This document shows, piece after piece, positions 1 to 5,431 of a stretch of 6,274 nucleotides of DNA. Numbering within the stretch: position 1 is the stretch's first letter; every line of letters starts with the position of its first letter. Below the pieces are notes generated by a model. The model had not been told where the DNA came from, did no database searches, and worked only from the letters and a program-made list of their open reading frames with translations. The stretch spans positions 1 through 6,274 of the forward strand of contig JAITAX010000064.1 of the NCBI GenBank assembly GCA_031283865.1, read 5' to 3'. Made by a program: the position numbers and the translations under genes. This DNA is from Eubacteriales Family XIII. Incertae Sedis bacterium (GTDB lineage Bacteria > Bacillota > Clostridia > Peptostreptococcales > Anaerovoracaceae).

Positions 1-214
1 AGCCGAAGCCGCCGAGGCGCCGGCGGAGGCCGAGATCGAAGCGCCGGCGGAATCCATCGCCGAAACCGAGGAAGCTGCGGCCGAAGCCGGGCCGGAGGCG
101 GTTGCGGATGAAGTCGCTCAGCCGGCGGAGTTCGATGTGTCGTCCGAGGAACGCGCCGCCGAAGAATCGTTCGCGGCAGAAGAGGGCGATTCCGCGGCGA
201 AAGACGAGGCATAG
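1..214 (+). CDS. 3' end of an unidentified gene: acidic Ala/Glu/Pro-rich C-terminal tail
   Basis: This frame is open from the left edge (codons begin at base 2) to a TAG at 212-214 and gives the last 70 residues of a protein. The tail is almost entirely Ala, Glu, Pro, Asp and Ser, with no hydrophobic core, so it is probably disordered and strongly negative. It contains a short imperfect repeat: the 11 bases GCGCCGGCGGA occur at 17-27 and again at 41-51, a period of 24 nt, giving APAE twice. The high third-position GC and the terminator just after the stop support real coding. No catalytic or family motif lies in this fragment, so I cannot identify the protein. Low-complexity tails of this style occur on several bacterial ribosomal or cell-surface proteins, and L10 in this same window has a similar one. 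That resemblance is suggestive only. Confidence 0.75.
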   Translation, partial: AEAAEAPAEAEIEAPAESIAETEEAAAEAGPEAVADEVAQPAEFDVSSEERAAEESFAAEEGDSAAKDEA

Positions 215-258
215 CGAAAGGCGCATCGCGGATATGCGAGACATAAAATCCGGAGGAT

Positions 259-283
259 AAAGCGGGGTTTTCGCCCCGCTTTT
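259..283 (+). terminator. Rho-independent terminator between convergent genes
   Basis: A perfect 9-bp stem (AAAGCGGGG at 259-267, CCCCGCTTT at 274-282) has a 6-nt loop (TTTTCG). It ends in four T residues on the plus strand. It lies 45 nt after the stop of the acidic-tail gene and about 75 nt past the recN stop on the other strand. The A-rich left flank gives a shorter T tract (CTTTATCC) in the minus direction, so it may work both ways but is better suited to the plus-strand gene. Confidence 0.85.
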
Positions 284-356
284 CGTGCGCTTTGGGCTTT
301 TCGGGCCTTAATCGCAAGGGGCAGTCCGCAGCGCCCGGCTTTGCCAAGCGCCGGGC

Positions 357-2030
357 TCAGCGGCCGGGCAGGCTCTGCGCATCCGCCGCGGACATCTCGA
401 TGAGTTCGCGGGCGCTCTTCAGCGTGGTTTCCGTGATGCGCGCGCCGCCGATCAGGCGCGCGATCTCCTGCGTCCGCTCGTCCGCGTTCAGCGGCTCCAC
501 GGCGGTGCATACGCTTTCGTCGCCGTCGCTCTTGCGGATGACGAAGTGCTGCGCGCCGCAGGCGGCTATCTGCGGCAGGTGCGTGATGCAGATGATCTGG
601 CGCTTTTCCGCCATCTTGAGCAGCTTCCTGCCGACCACGCCGGCCGTGATGCCGCTTATGCCGCTGTCAATCTCATCGAAGATCATCGTCGGTATGTCGT
701 CGCAGTCGCCGATCACGGATTTGAAGGCCAGCAGGATGCGCGACATCTCGCCGCCTGACGCGATCTTTGCGAGCGGCAGCAGGGGCTGACCCTTGTTCGA
801 CGAGATCAGGAACTCGACGCTGTCCGCTCCGTTTTCCGACAGCCTTTGCCTGAGGTCGTCCGCGTCGTTGAAGCGCGCGGCGAATACGGCCTTGCTGAAA
901 TGCAGTTCCGCAAGCTCGGCGTTGATCTGCGTTTCAAGCTCTGCCGCCGCCGCCTTTCGGAGCGCGCGCAGGTTTTCGCAGGCCCGCGCAAGCGCGTCTT
1001 CGCAGGCCGAGAGCCGCGCGGCGAGGGCGTCCTTGCGCTCGTCGATGTTTTCAATGTCCGCGAGCGCGGAGCGGAGCGTTTCCCTGTGCGCGAGCACCTT
1101 GTCGACGCTGCCGCCGTATTTCCCGCAGAGCCTTTCAATCAGGTCGAGCCGCGCGATGACGCCGTTCAGCGTTTCGGGCGAAAAATCCATGCGGTCGCGC
1201 AGCGTTCGCAGCGCGCTCGCCGCGTCCTCGATGGCGTAATAGGCGTCGGCGACGATGCGCGCGATGTCCTCCAACTCTTTTGAGTAGGCGGAGATCTCCT
1301 GCAAGGCGCGCATGGCCGCGCCGAGGCCGTCCAAGGCGGCGCGCTCGCCGCCTTGGAGCGCTTCGGAAGCGGACGCTGCCCTCTCGTAGATCAATTCGCC
1401 GTTCTGCAGGACGGACAGGCTCTCGCGCAGCGCCGCGTCCTCGCCGGGTTTCGGGTCCGCCTTTGTGATCTCGCTCAGCTCGAAGCGCATGAAGTCGAGC
1501 TGCCGCTTGGAGGAAGCCTCGCTTTGGAGCAGGGCGGAGAGCGCCCGCTTCGCCTCGGCGTATGCGCGCCACGCGGCGGCTGTTTCTTCCTTGGCGGGTG
1601 CTGTGACGCGGCTGTGATAGGCGTCTATGAGGGCGAGGTGTTTTTCGGTTTTGAAGAGGGAATGGCGGTCGTACTGACCGTGGATGTCGGCGAGGCGCGC
1701 GGCAAGCTCCGACAACTGCGCAAGCGTGACGATTTCTCCGTTGATCTTTGCCAGACTTTTGCCTGACGCGCTGATTTCGCGCGTCAGGACGCAGTCGGAG
1801 ATCTCGCCCGCATCGCCCGGCAGCTCGGCGGCGATCTGTATGACGGCCTTGCTTTGCCCGGCGCGGATCATGCTCATATCGGCCCGGCTGCCCAGGGCGA
1901 GGCTGATCGCTTCGATGAGGATGGATTTGCCCGCGCCGGTCTCCCCCGTGACGACGGTGAGCCCGCGCGACAGGTCCATGTCGACCTTTGAGATAATCGC
2001 AAAGTCGCGGATGCTGATGTGTGTAATCAT
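357..2030 (-). CDS. recN: DNA repair ATPase RecN
   Basis: RecN is an SMC-like cytoplasmic ATPase that acts early in recombinational repair of DNA double-strand breaks, organising broken ends and cooperating with RecA. The 557-residue length is normal for the family. The N-terminal ABC half carries Walker A (GETGAGKS, residues 29-36) and the RecN motif around DIHGQYDRHSLF (115-126). The middle, about 145-390, is Glu/Ala/Leu-rich and charged as expected of a coiled coil. The C-terminal half carries the ABC signature (SGGEMSR, 425-431), Walker B (TMIFDEID, 448-455) and the switch histidine (THLPQ, H484). All ATPase residues look intact. The ATG overlaps the argR stop as ATGA (2027-2030), so translation is probably coupled and the pair shares one promoter. 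The motif at 115-126 departs somewhat from the usual DIHGQHEHQSLL. The identification itself is secure. Confidence 0.97.
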   Translation of the reverse strand: MITHISIRDFAIISKVDMDLSRGLTVVTGETGAGKSILIEAISLALGSRADMSMIRAGQSKAVIQIAAELPGDAGEISDCVLTREISASGKSLAKINGEIVTLAQLSELAARLADIHGQYDRHSLFKTEKHLALIDAYHSRVTAPAKEETAAAWRAYAEAKRALSALLQSEASSKRQLDFMRFELSEITKADPKPGEDAALRESLSVLQNGELIYERAASASEALQGGERAALDGLGAAMRALQEISAYSKELEDIARIVADAYYAIEDAASALRTLRDRMDFSPETLNGVIARLDLIERLCGKYGGSVDKVLAHRETLRSALADIENIDERKDALAARLSACEDALARACENLRALRKAAAAELETQINAELAELHFSKAVFAARFNDADDLRQRLSENGADSVEFLISSNKGQPLLPLAKIASGGEMSRILLAFKSVIGDCDDIPTMIFDEIDSGISGITAGVVGRKLLKMAEKRQIICITHLPQIAACGAQHFVIRKSDGDESVCTAVEPLNADERTQEIARLIGGARITETTLKSARELIEMSAADAQSLPGR

Positions 2031-2485
2031 GGAAGTCCGGTGCGCATTTCGTTGAAGCGGGCGGCTATGGCGGCTACGCTCGCGTTTTCGTCGGCGACGA
2101 GCAGAATCGTATTGTCGCCCGCGATGGAACCGAGTATGTTCGCGAAGCGCAGGGAGTCAACGGCTTCGGCGGCGGCATTGGCGCAGCCGGACAGCGTCTT
2201 GATTACGATGATGTTGCCGGAATGCTCGACGGATTGCACGGTTTCGCGGAATATCTTGACGAAGCGCTCATTTGCGGGCCGGTCTTGTCCTGCGTTCGCG
2301 GTGTATTTGTACTTGCCCGAAGACGTCATGGTCTTAACCAGTTGCAGTTCCTTTATGTCCCGCGATACGGTGGCCTGCGTGACCTTGTATCCGCTCTTCT
2401 GCAGCTGCTTCGCCAGTTTTTCCTGCGTGTCGATCTCGTGGCTGCCGATCAGTTCCAGAATCTTATTCTGTCGGGAATATCTCAT
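2027..2485 (-). CDS. argR: Arginine repressor ArgR/AhrC
   Basis: ArgR is a cytoplasmic hexameric transcription factor that binds L-arginine as corepressor and controls arginine biosynthesis and, in Bacillus, catabolism. From ATG at 2485 the product is 152 residues, the usual size. Residues 1-65 form the winged helix-turn-helix; the recognition helix holds the conserved Ser-Arg pair (TQATVSRDIKEL, S41-R42). Residues 75-152 form the oligomerisation and arginine-binding domain, with GSIAGDNT at 119-126. The family normally has GDD, so N125 replaces the second Asp. A TTG at 2506 would add seven residues (MCGGCGS), but the GGAGGG site sits between the two starts and fits only the ATG. recN follows with a 4-nt overlap, as in Bacillota ahrC-recN. 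A promoter is visible 42 nt upstream. Autoregulation is plausible, but I found no clear full ARG box. Confidence 0.95.
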   Translation of the reverse strand: MRYSRQNKILELIGSHEIDTQEKLAKQLQKSGYKVTQATVSRDIKELQLVKTMTSSGKYKYTANAGQDRPANERFVKIFRETVQSVEHSGNIIVIKTLSGCANAAAEAVDSLRFANILGSIAGDNTILLVADENASVAAIAARFNEMRTGLP

Positions 2486-2494
2486 ACTTCCGCA

Positions 2495-2500
2495 CCCTCC
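2495..2500 (-). promoter_or_regulatory. Ribosome binding site that fixes the argR start
   Basis: On the minus strand this reads GGAGGG, 9 nt before the ATG at 2485. It lies downstream of the alternative TTG start at 2506, so it supports the shorter 152-residue ArgR. Confidence 0.8.
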
Positions 2501-2526
2501 GCACAATGCTTGACGCCGGTATCCCT

Positions 2527-2556
2527 ATTATACGGCATAGAGGGGATTCTTCGCAA
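2527..2556 (-). promoter_or_regulatory. Sigma-A-type promoter of argR-recN
   Basis: On the minus strand a perfect TATAAT (-10, bases 2527-2532) is preceded by an 18-bp spacer and TTGCGA (-35, bases 2551-2556, 4 of 6 matches to consensus). Transcription would start near 2520, leaving a leader of about 35 nt before the argR ATG with the ribosome site inside it. Confidence 0.75.
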
Positions 2557-2603
2557 GCAATTTTGATCGAAACGATAATTATGGAAATGTTATGAATTTT
2601 GCC

Positions 2604-2656
2604 AATAAAAAGGATATAAAAAATCGATTGACAGACGTATTTCTTTGTGATATTCT
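2604..2656 (+). promoter_or_regulatory. Strong sigma-A promoter of the rpmG-secE-nusG ribosomal operon
   Basis: A consensus TTGACA (2628-2633) is followed by a 17-bp spacer and TATTCT (2651-2656). The -10 is weak on its own (4 of 6 matches), but it is extended by TGA just upstream (TG at 2648-2649). A-rich tracts at about 2604-2624 lie directly upstream of the -35 and resemble an UP element, as expected for a heavily expressed ribosomal operon. The predicted start is near 2663, about 113 nt before rpmG. The promoter diverges from that of argR, with roughly 70 bp between the two -35 boxes. Confidence 0.85.
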
Positions 2657-2721
2657 AATTGAGCGTTCTATGCGGGAAGCGCGGAAAACCGAATGAATGG
2701 CCCAAAAACGGTAAAAAATCG

Positions 2722-2750
2722 CAGAGTTGGACGTTTCGACTCTGATTTTT
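2722..2750 (+). terminator. Terminator-like hairpin in the rpmG leader, a possible attenuator
   Basis: CAGAGTTGG (2722-2730) can pair with TCGACTCTG (2736-2744) to give nine pairs, two of them G-U, around a 5-nt loop. It is followed by A and five T residues (2746-2750). This is the form of a modest intrinsic terminator, and it lies between the promoter and rpmG, only 25 nt before the start codon. It would therefore reduce transcription of the whole ribosomal operon unless bypassed. A second hairpin (GCGTTC at 2663-2668 with GAAGCGC at 2676-2682, one bulge) sits at the predicted 5' end of the transcript. Function as an attenuator is inferred and no antiterminator pairing is obvious. Confidence 0.55.
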
Positions 2751-2775
2751 AAGTGAGTGAGAGAGGGTTCACGCG

Positions 2776-2925
2776 ATGAGAGTGAAGATCACAGTGGCTT
2801 GTACCGAATGCAAACAGCGGAATTACGATACGATCAAGAACAAGAAGAACGACCCTGATCGCCTCGAAATGCAGAAGTATTGCAGGTTTTGCGGAAAGCA
2901 CACCGTTCACAAGGAAACCAAATAA
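2776..2925 (+). CDS. rpmG: 50S ribosomal protein L33
   Basis: This small basic protein of the large ribosomal subunit lies near the E site. The 49-residue product is typical in size. It keeps both CxxC pairs (C9/C12 and C36/C39), so it is the zinc-binding form of L33. The family pattern KITVACTEC...RNY near the N-terminus and YCRFCGKHTVHKE near the C-terminus is clear. The ATG is preceded by AGAGGG with an 8-nt gap. It is the first gene of the operon downstream of the promoter and hairpin leader, and secE follows after only 14 nt. In many Bacillota rpmG sits just before secE, sometimes with a tRNA-Trp between; no tRNA is present here. Genomes often carry a cysteine-free L33 paralogue for zinc shortage, but none is in this window. 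Confidence 0.96.
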   Translation: MRVKITVACTECKQRNYDTIKNKKNDPDRLEMQKYCRFCGKHTVHKETK

Positions 2926-2939
2926 AATAAGGAGCGGAC

Positions 2940-3233
2940 ATGGCGGACAAAATCAACGACAAAGATAAGGATAAAGACGTCAAGAAGAAAAGCGCGCTCG
3001 CCGCGGCCGCAAACCGCGCGAAAAGTACGAATCGGGGCGAGCGGACGGGTCTTCGCGATTATTTTCGCGGTGTCAGGGTGGAGATCAAAAAGGTGGTCTG
3101 GCCGACGCGCAAGGAACTCGTCCTGTACACTTGGACCGTGCTCATCACCTGCGTCGCGTTCAGCTTGGCTATTTGGGCGGTCGATGCGCTGTTCCTGCAG
3201 ATCTTAAAGTTGACCTTGGGCTTTTCGTTCTGA
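2940..3233 (+). CDS. secE: Protein translocase subunit SecE
   Basis: SecE is the small essential membrane subunit that clamps SecY in the SecYEG translocon. The product has 97 residues. Residues 1-40 are a highly charged Lys/Asp-rich, Ala-containing cytoplasmic segment. Residues about 41-60 hold the amphipathic helix and the family signature (VEIKKVVWPTRKEL, 47-60). Residues about 61-83 form one hydrophobic transmembrane helix, followed by a short hydrophobic end. This is the single-span form usual outside the Enterobacteria, though the charged N-terminus makes it longer than the ~60-residue versions of Bacillus. AAGGAG precedes the ATG by 5 nt. It is tightly packed between rpmG (14 nt) and nusG (16 nt). 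Confidence 0.95.
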   Translation: MADKINDKDKDKDVKKKSALAAAANRAKSTNRGERTGLRDYFRGVRVEIKKVVWPTRKELVLYTWTVLITCVAFSLAIWAVDALFLQILKLTLGFSF

Positions 3234-3249
3234 TGCGGCGCGCGGGCGA

Positions 3250-3933
3250 ATGGACGGGAAGAACGAGATGATCAAAGAGTATACGGGCGAAGAATATCAG
3301 ATCGCGGAGGCTGCGGTGCTGCTTACGGCGGACGGCGACGCGGACGAGACGGACTTTTCGGGCGAGGCGGGCAGGCCGGCGAAAAAGCCGAACCCGCTGC
3401 TCGACGACGACGAATCGGACGAACGGGCCAAATGGTATGTCGTGCATACCTATTCGGGTCACGAAAACAAGGTCAAGGTCAATATAGAGAAGATCGTCGA
3501 GAACAGAGGTATGCAGGATTTGGTTCTCAAGATCATCGTGCCGACCGAGGACAGGGTAGAGATCAAGAACGGCCAGCGCAAGGTCAAGACGCGGAAGATG
3601 TTTCCGGGCTATGTTCTGGTTAAGATGATCGTAACGAACGAATCTTGGTACTTGGTGCGCAACACGCAGGGCGTCACGGGCTTCGTCGGCCACGGCTCCG
3701 AGCCTATCCCCCTCACGCGGGACGAGGTGCGGCGCATGGGCATAGAGAAAATATACATCGATCTGGACATCGACGTCGGCGATACGGTCAAGGTAATCAA
3801 CGGACCCTTTGAAAACTTTATGGGTACCGTTGAAGAGGTCAACATGGAACGGCAGACCCTAAAGGCGCGCATCTCCATGTTCGGTCGGGACACCCCCGTC
3901 GAACTGGAGTTTGGGCAAGTGGATAAGATATAG
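3250..3933 (+). CDS. nusG: Transcription termination/antitermination factor NusG with an N-terminal acidic extension
   Basis: NusG binds RNA polymerase, affects pausing and termination, and can link it to the ribosome. The conserved NGN domain begins at KWYVVHTYSG (61-70) and includes VPTE (97-100) and MFPGYVLVKM (117-126). The KOW domain runs from about 176 to 225 (VGDTVKVINGPFENFMGTVEEV, then FGRDTPVELEF). The odd part is residues 1-60, an acidic Asp/Glu-rich segment absent from typical 175-180-residue NusG. The start is uncertain. The ATG at 3250 has only a weak GGGCGA upstream. A GTG at 3316 has a good GGAGG (3306-3310) 5 nt before it and would give a 205-residue protein, still with about 38 extra residues. 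I keep 3250 because the sequence before 3316 has coding-like composition and the 16-nt spacing to secE fits an operon. Confidence 0.93.
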   Translation: MDGKNEMIKEYTGEEYQIAEAAVLLTADGDADETDFSGEAGRPAKKPNPLLDDDESDERAKWYVVHTYSGHENKVKVNIEKIVENRGMQDLVLKIIVPTEDRVEIKNGQRKVKTRKMFPGYVLVKMIVTNESWYLVRNTQGVTGFVGHGSEPIPLTRDEVRRMGIEKIYIDLDIDVGDTVKVINGPFENFMGTVEEVNMERQTLKARISMFGRDTPVELEFGQVDKI

Positions 3934-4027
3934 ACCTGTGCGCCCGGCGGTTTGCAAGCGTATAAGTGAAAAATCAGGAATAAGTTAAGGTACTTTTGAG
4001 TGAGCAGTACAGAGGAGAGTGTAGCAA

Positions 4028-4453
4028 ATGGCGAAGAAGATCGACGGCCTGATAAAACTGCAGATACCCGCGGGACAAGCCAATCCGGCGCCGCCGGTAG
4101 GTCCCGCGCTCGGCCAAAAGGGCGTGAACATCATGGAATTTTGCAAGCAGTTCAACGCGAAGACGCAGGATCAAATGGGAATGATTATCCCGGTCGTCAT
4201 TACGGTATACGCGGACAGGTCGTTTACGTTCATCACGAAGACCCCGCCGGCGGCCGTACTTTTGAAGAAAGCGGCGAACCTGCAGTCGGGTTCAAACGAG
4301 CCGAACAAGAAAAAGGTTGCGACGCTGACCGAGGCGCAGGCGCGGGAAATCGCGCAGCTCAAGATGCCCGATCTGAACGCGGCGACGATAGAGTCCGCGA
4401 CGGAGATGATTAAAGGCACGGCGAGGAGCATGGGGATCGTGATTCAAGGTTAG
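4028..4453 (+). CDS. rplK: 50S ribosomal protein L11
   Basis: L11 binds the GTPase-associated region of 23S rRNA at the base of the L7/L12 stalk, where elongation factors and thiostrepton-type antibiotics act. The 141-residue length is standard. The N-terminal domain (about 1-70) carries the proline-rich stretch with P20, P22, P23 and P26 (ANPAPPVGPALGQKGVNIM). After a hinge (KTPPAAVLL, 71-79), the C-terminal rRNA-binding domain holds the usual NKKKVATLTEAQAREIAQLKMPDLN (93-117) and ends in GTARSMGIVIQG. GAGGAG (4012-4017) precedes the ATG by 10 nt. The 94-nt gap after nusG has no clear promoter or terminator, so read-through from the rpmG promoter is assumed. rplA follows 37 nt later. Confidence 0.97.
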   Translation: MAKKIDGLIKLQIPAGQANPAPPVGPALGQKGVNIMEFCKQFNAKTQDQMGMIIPVVITVYADRSFTFITKTPPAAVLLKKAANLQSGSNEPNKKKVATLTEAQAREIAQLKMPDLNAATIESATEMIKGTARSMGIVIQG

Positions 4454-4490
4454 TGGGAGGCGCGAGCCGTTTGTACCACGGGAGGTAAAA

Positions 4491-5189
4491 ATGCCAAAGA
4501 GAAGCAAGGGTTACAAGGAAACCGCGAAGCTCGTCGAGGGGGCCAACCTCTATGAGGTGAGCGAAGCGATTGATCTGGCGGTGAAGACCGCCAAGGCGAA
4601 GTTCGATGAAACCGTCGAGGTTCATGTGAAGTTGGGCGTTGACGGCAGACACGCGGATCAGCAGGTGCGGGGCGCCATCGTGCTTCCGCACGGAACGGGC
4701 AAATCCGTTCGCGTCCTCGTATTTGCGAAAGGACCCAAGGCGCAGGAGGCCGAGGCCGCCGGCGCGGAATATGTGGGCGCGGAGGAATTGGCGCAGAAGA
4801 TCCAGAGCGAGGGTTGGTTTGATTTCGACGCCGTTGTGGCGACGCCGGACATGATGGGTGTCGTCGGCAAGCTGGGCAAGCTGCTCGGGCCTAAGGGCCT
4901 GATGCCGAACCCCAAGTCGGGAACGGTTACGATGGACATTGAAAGGGCCTTGCGGGATATCAAGGCCGGCAAGGTGGAGTATCGTCTCGACAAGACGAAC
5001 ATCATCCACACGCCGATAGGAAAGGCTTCATTCGGACAGGAAAAACTGTCCGACAACTTCAACGCCCTGCTCGAAGCCGTGGTTAAAGCGAAGCCGCAGG
5101 CGGCGAAAGGGCAGTACCTGAAGAGCGTTACGGTCGCGGCCACGATGGGTCCCGGCATCAAGATCAACCCGGCGCGTTTGGTGTTCTGA
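4491..5189 (+). CDS. rplA: 50S ribosomal protein L1
   Basis: L1 forms the mobile stalk at the E-site side of the large subunit and helps release deacylated tRNA. In many bacteria it also represses its own rplKA message. The 232-residue length is typical. The two-domain fold is indicated by a conserved N-terminal start (KRSKGYKE, then VDGRHADQQVRGAIVLPHGTGK at 50-71) and the L1 signature in domain II (GKLGKLLGPKGLMPNPKSGTV, 126-146). It ends in MGPGIKINPARLVF. A strong GGAGGT (4481-4486) lies 4 nt before the ATG. It is co-oriented with rplK. I saw no convincing L1-binding mimic upstream of rplK by eye, so autoregulation is not shown here. After its stop comes the long L10 leader. Confidence 0.97.
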   Translation: MPKRSKGYKETAKLVEGANLYEVSEAIDLAVKTAKAKFDETVEVHVKLGVDGRHADQQVRGAIVLPHGTGKSVRVLVFAKGPKAQEAEAAGAEYVGAEELAQKIQSEGWFDFDAVVATPDMMGVVGKLGKLLGPKGLMPNPKSGTVTMDIERALRDIKAGKVEYRLDKTNIIHTPIGKASFGQEKLSDNFNALLEAVVKAKPQAAKGQYLKSVTVAATMGPGIKINPARLVF

Positions 5190-5221
5190 GCACAGGGATT
5201 TCCCAAAAAACAAATCAATAT

Positions 5222-5318
5222 CGACCGCAGACAGCCGGTGCGCGACGAGGCGCTTAATCGATGCCGGCCGAGGGAATACAGGGGCGTCTTCGCCCTATGG
5301 CCTTTTTGTCTGCGGATG
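5222..5318 (+). promoter_or_regulatory. L10 ribosomal protein leader RNA (autoregulatory site of rplJL)
   Basis: The 242-nt gap before rplJ matches the known Firmicutes L10 leader. A perfect 9-bp closing stem joins CCGCAGACA (5225-5233) to TGTCTGCGG (5307-5315). Inside it, GCCGG (5234-5238) pairs with CCGGC (5264-5268) and encloses the conserved-looking GAGGCGCTTAAT. The unpaired CCGAGGGA then follows, and a further hairpin with GGGCG (5282-5286), TCTT loop and CGCCC (5291-5295). In Bacillota this element binds the L10(L12)4 complex and lowers rplJL expression when free complex is in excess. The assignment rests on recalled motif order and pairing, not a covariance search. Confidence 0.88.
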
Positions 5319-5398
5319 AAAAGGTCTTTTTTTCATGTTGCCGGGCCGGAAACGGCACGGCAGGTCGCGGGCCTGAGCGGATTTTTTTCTCCGTGCCG
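5312..5398 (+). terminator. Putative attenuator region downstream of the L10 leader
   Basis: Several pairings here compete. TGCCGGGCCG (5339-5348) pairs with CGGCACGGCA (5353-5362) around a GAAA loop with one mismatch. A second hairpin, CAGGTC/GGCCTG (5361-5375), overlaps the first by two bases, and a T7 run follows at 5382-5388. An alternative, GCGGATGAAAA (5312-5322) with TTTTCATGTTGC (5330-5341, one bulge), uses both the 3' arm of the leader closing stem and the 5' arm of the GAAA hairpin. This resembles an anti-antiterminator/antiterminator/terminator set. The caveat is that the T run starts 6 nt after the nearest stem, which is not a textbook terminator. Confidence 0.5.
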
Positions 5399-5431
5399 GA
5401 TCGCGAAATTCTATAGCAGAAAGGAGAAAAT

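Noticed and set aside
222..238. Small hairpin CGCAT/ATGCG after the acidic-tail gene
   Set aside because: Five pairs, no T run, and a far better terminator lies 20 nt downstream.
333..356. Inverted repeat GCCCGGC (333-339) / GCCGGGC (350-356) just after the recN stop as a recN terminator
   Set aside because: The stem is 7 bp but no T run follows on the minus strand; the hairpin at 259-283 is the better candidate.
806..1572. Long open frames on both strands inside recN
   Set aside because: They are shadows produced by GC-rich coding sequence; their products are Arg/Ala-rich with no recognisable domain, and recN is unambiguous.
2486..2506. TTG start at 2506 for ArgR (adding MCGGCGS)
   Set aside because: The GGAGGG site lies downstream of it and serves the ATG at 2485; the family normally starts close to this ATG.
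2566..2576. Inverted repeat ATCG-AAA-CGAT in the divergent promoter region as an operator
   Set aside because: Four-base arms are within chance for an A/T-rich intergenic stretch, and no second copy was found.
2926..2939. tRNA-Trp gene between rpmG and secE, as in some Bacillota
   Set aside because: Only 14 nt separate the two genes.
3934..4027. Separate promoter or L1-binding leader in front of rplK
   Set aside because: TTGCAA at 3952 has no good -10 at the right distance, and the only hairpin (GTACT 3990-3994 with AGTAC 4006-4010) is 5 bp and unlike a convincing L1 site.
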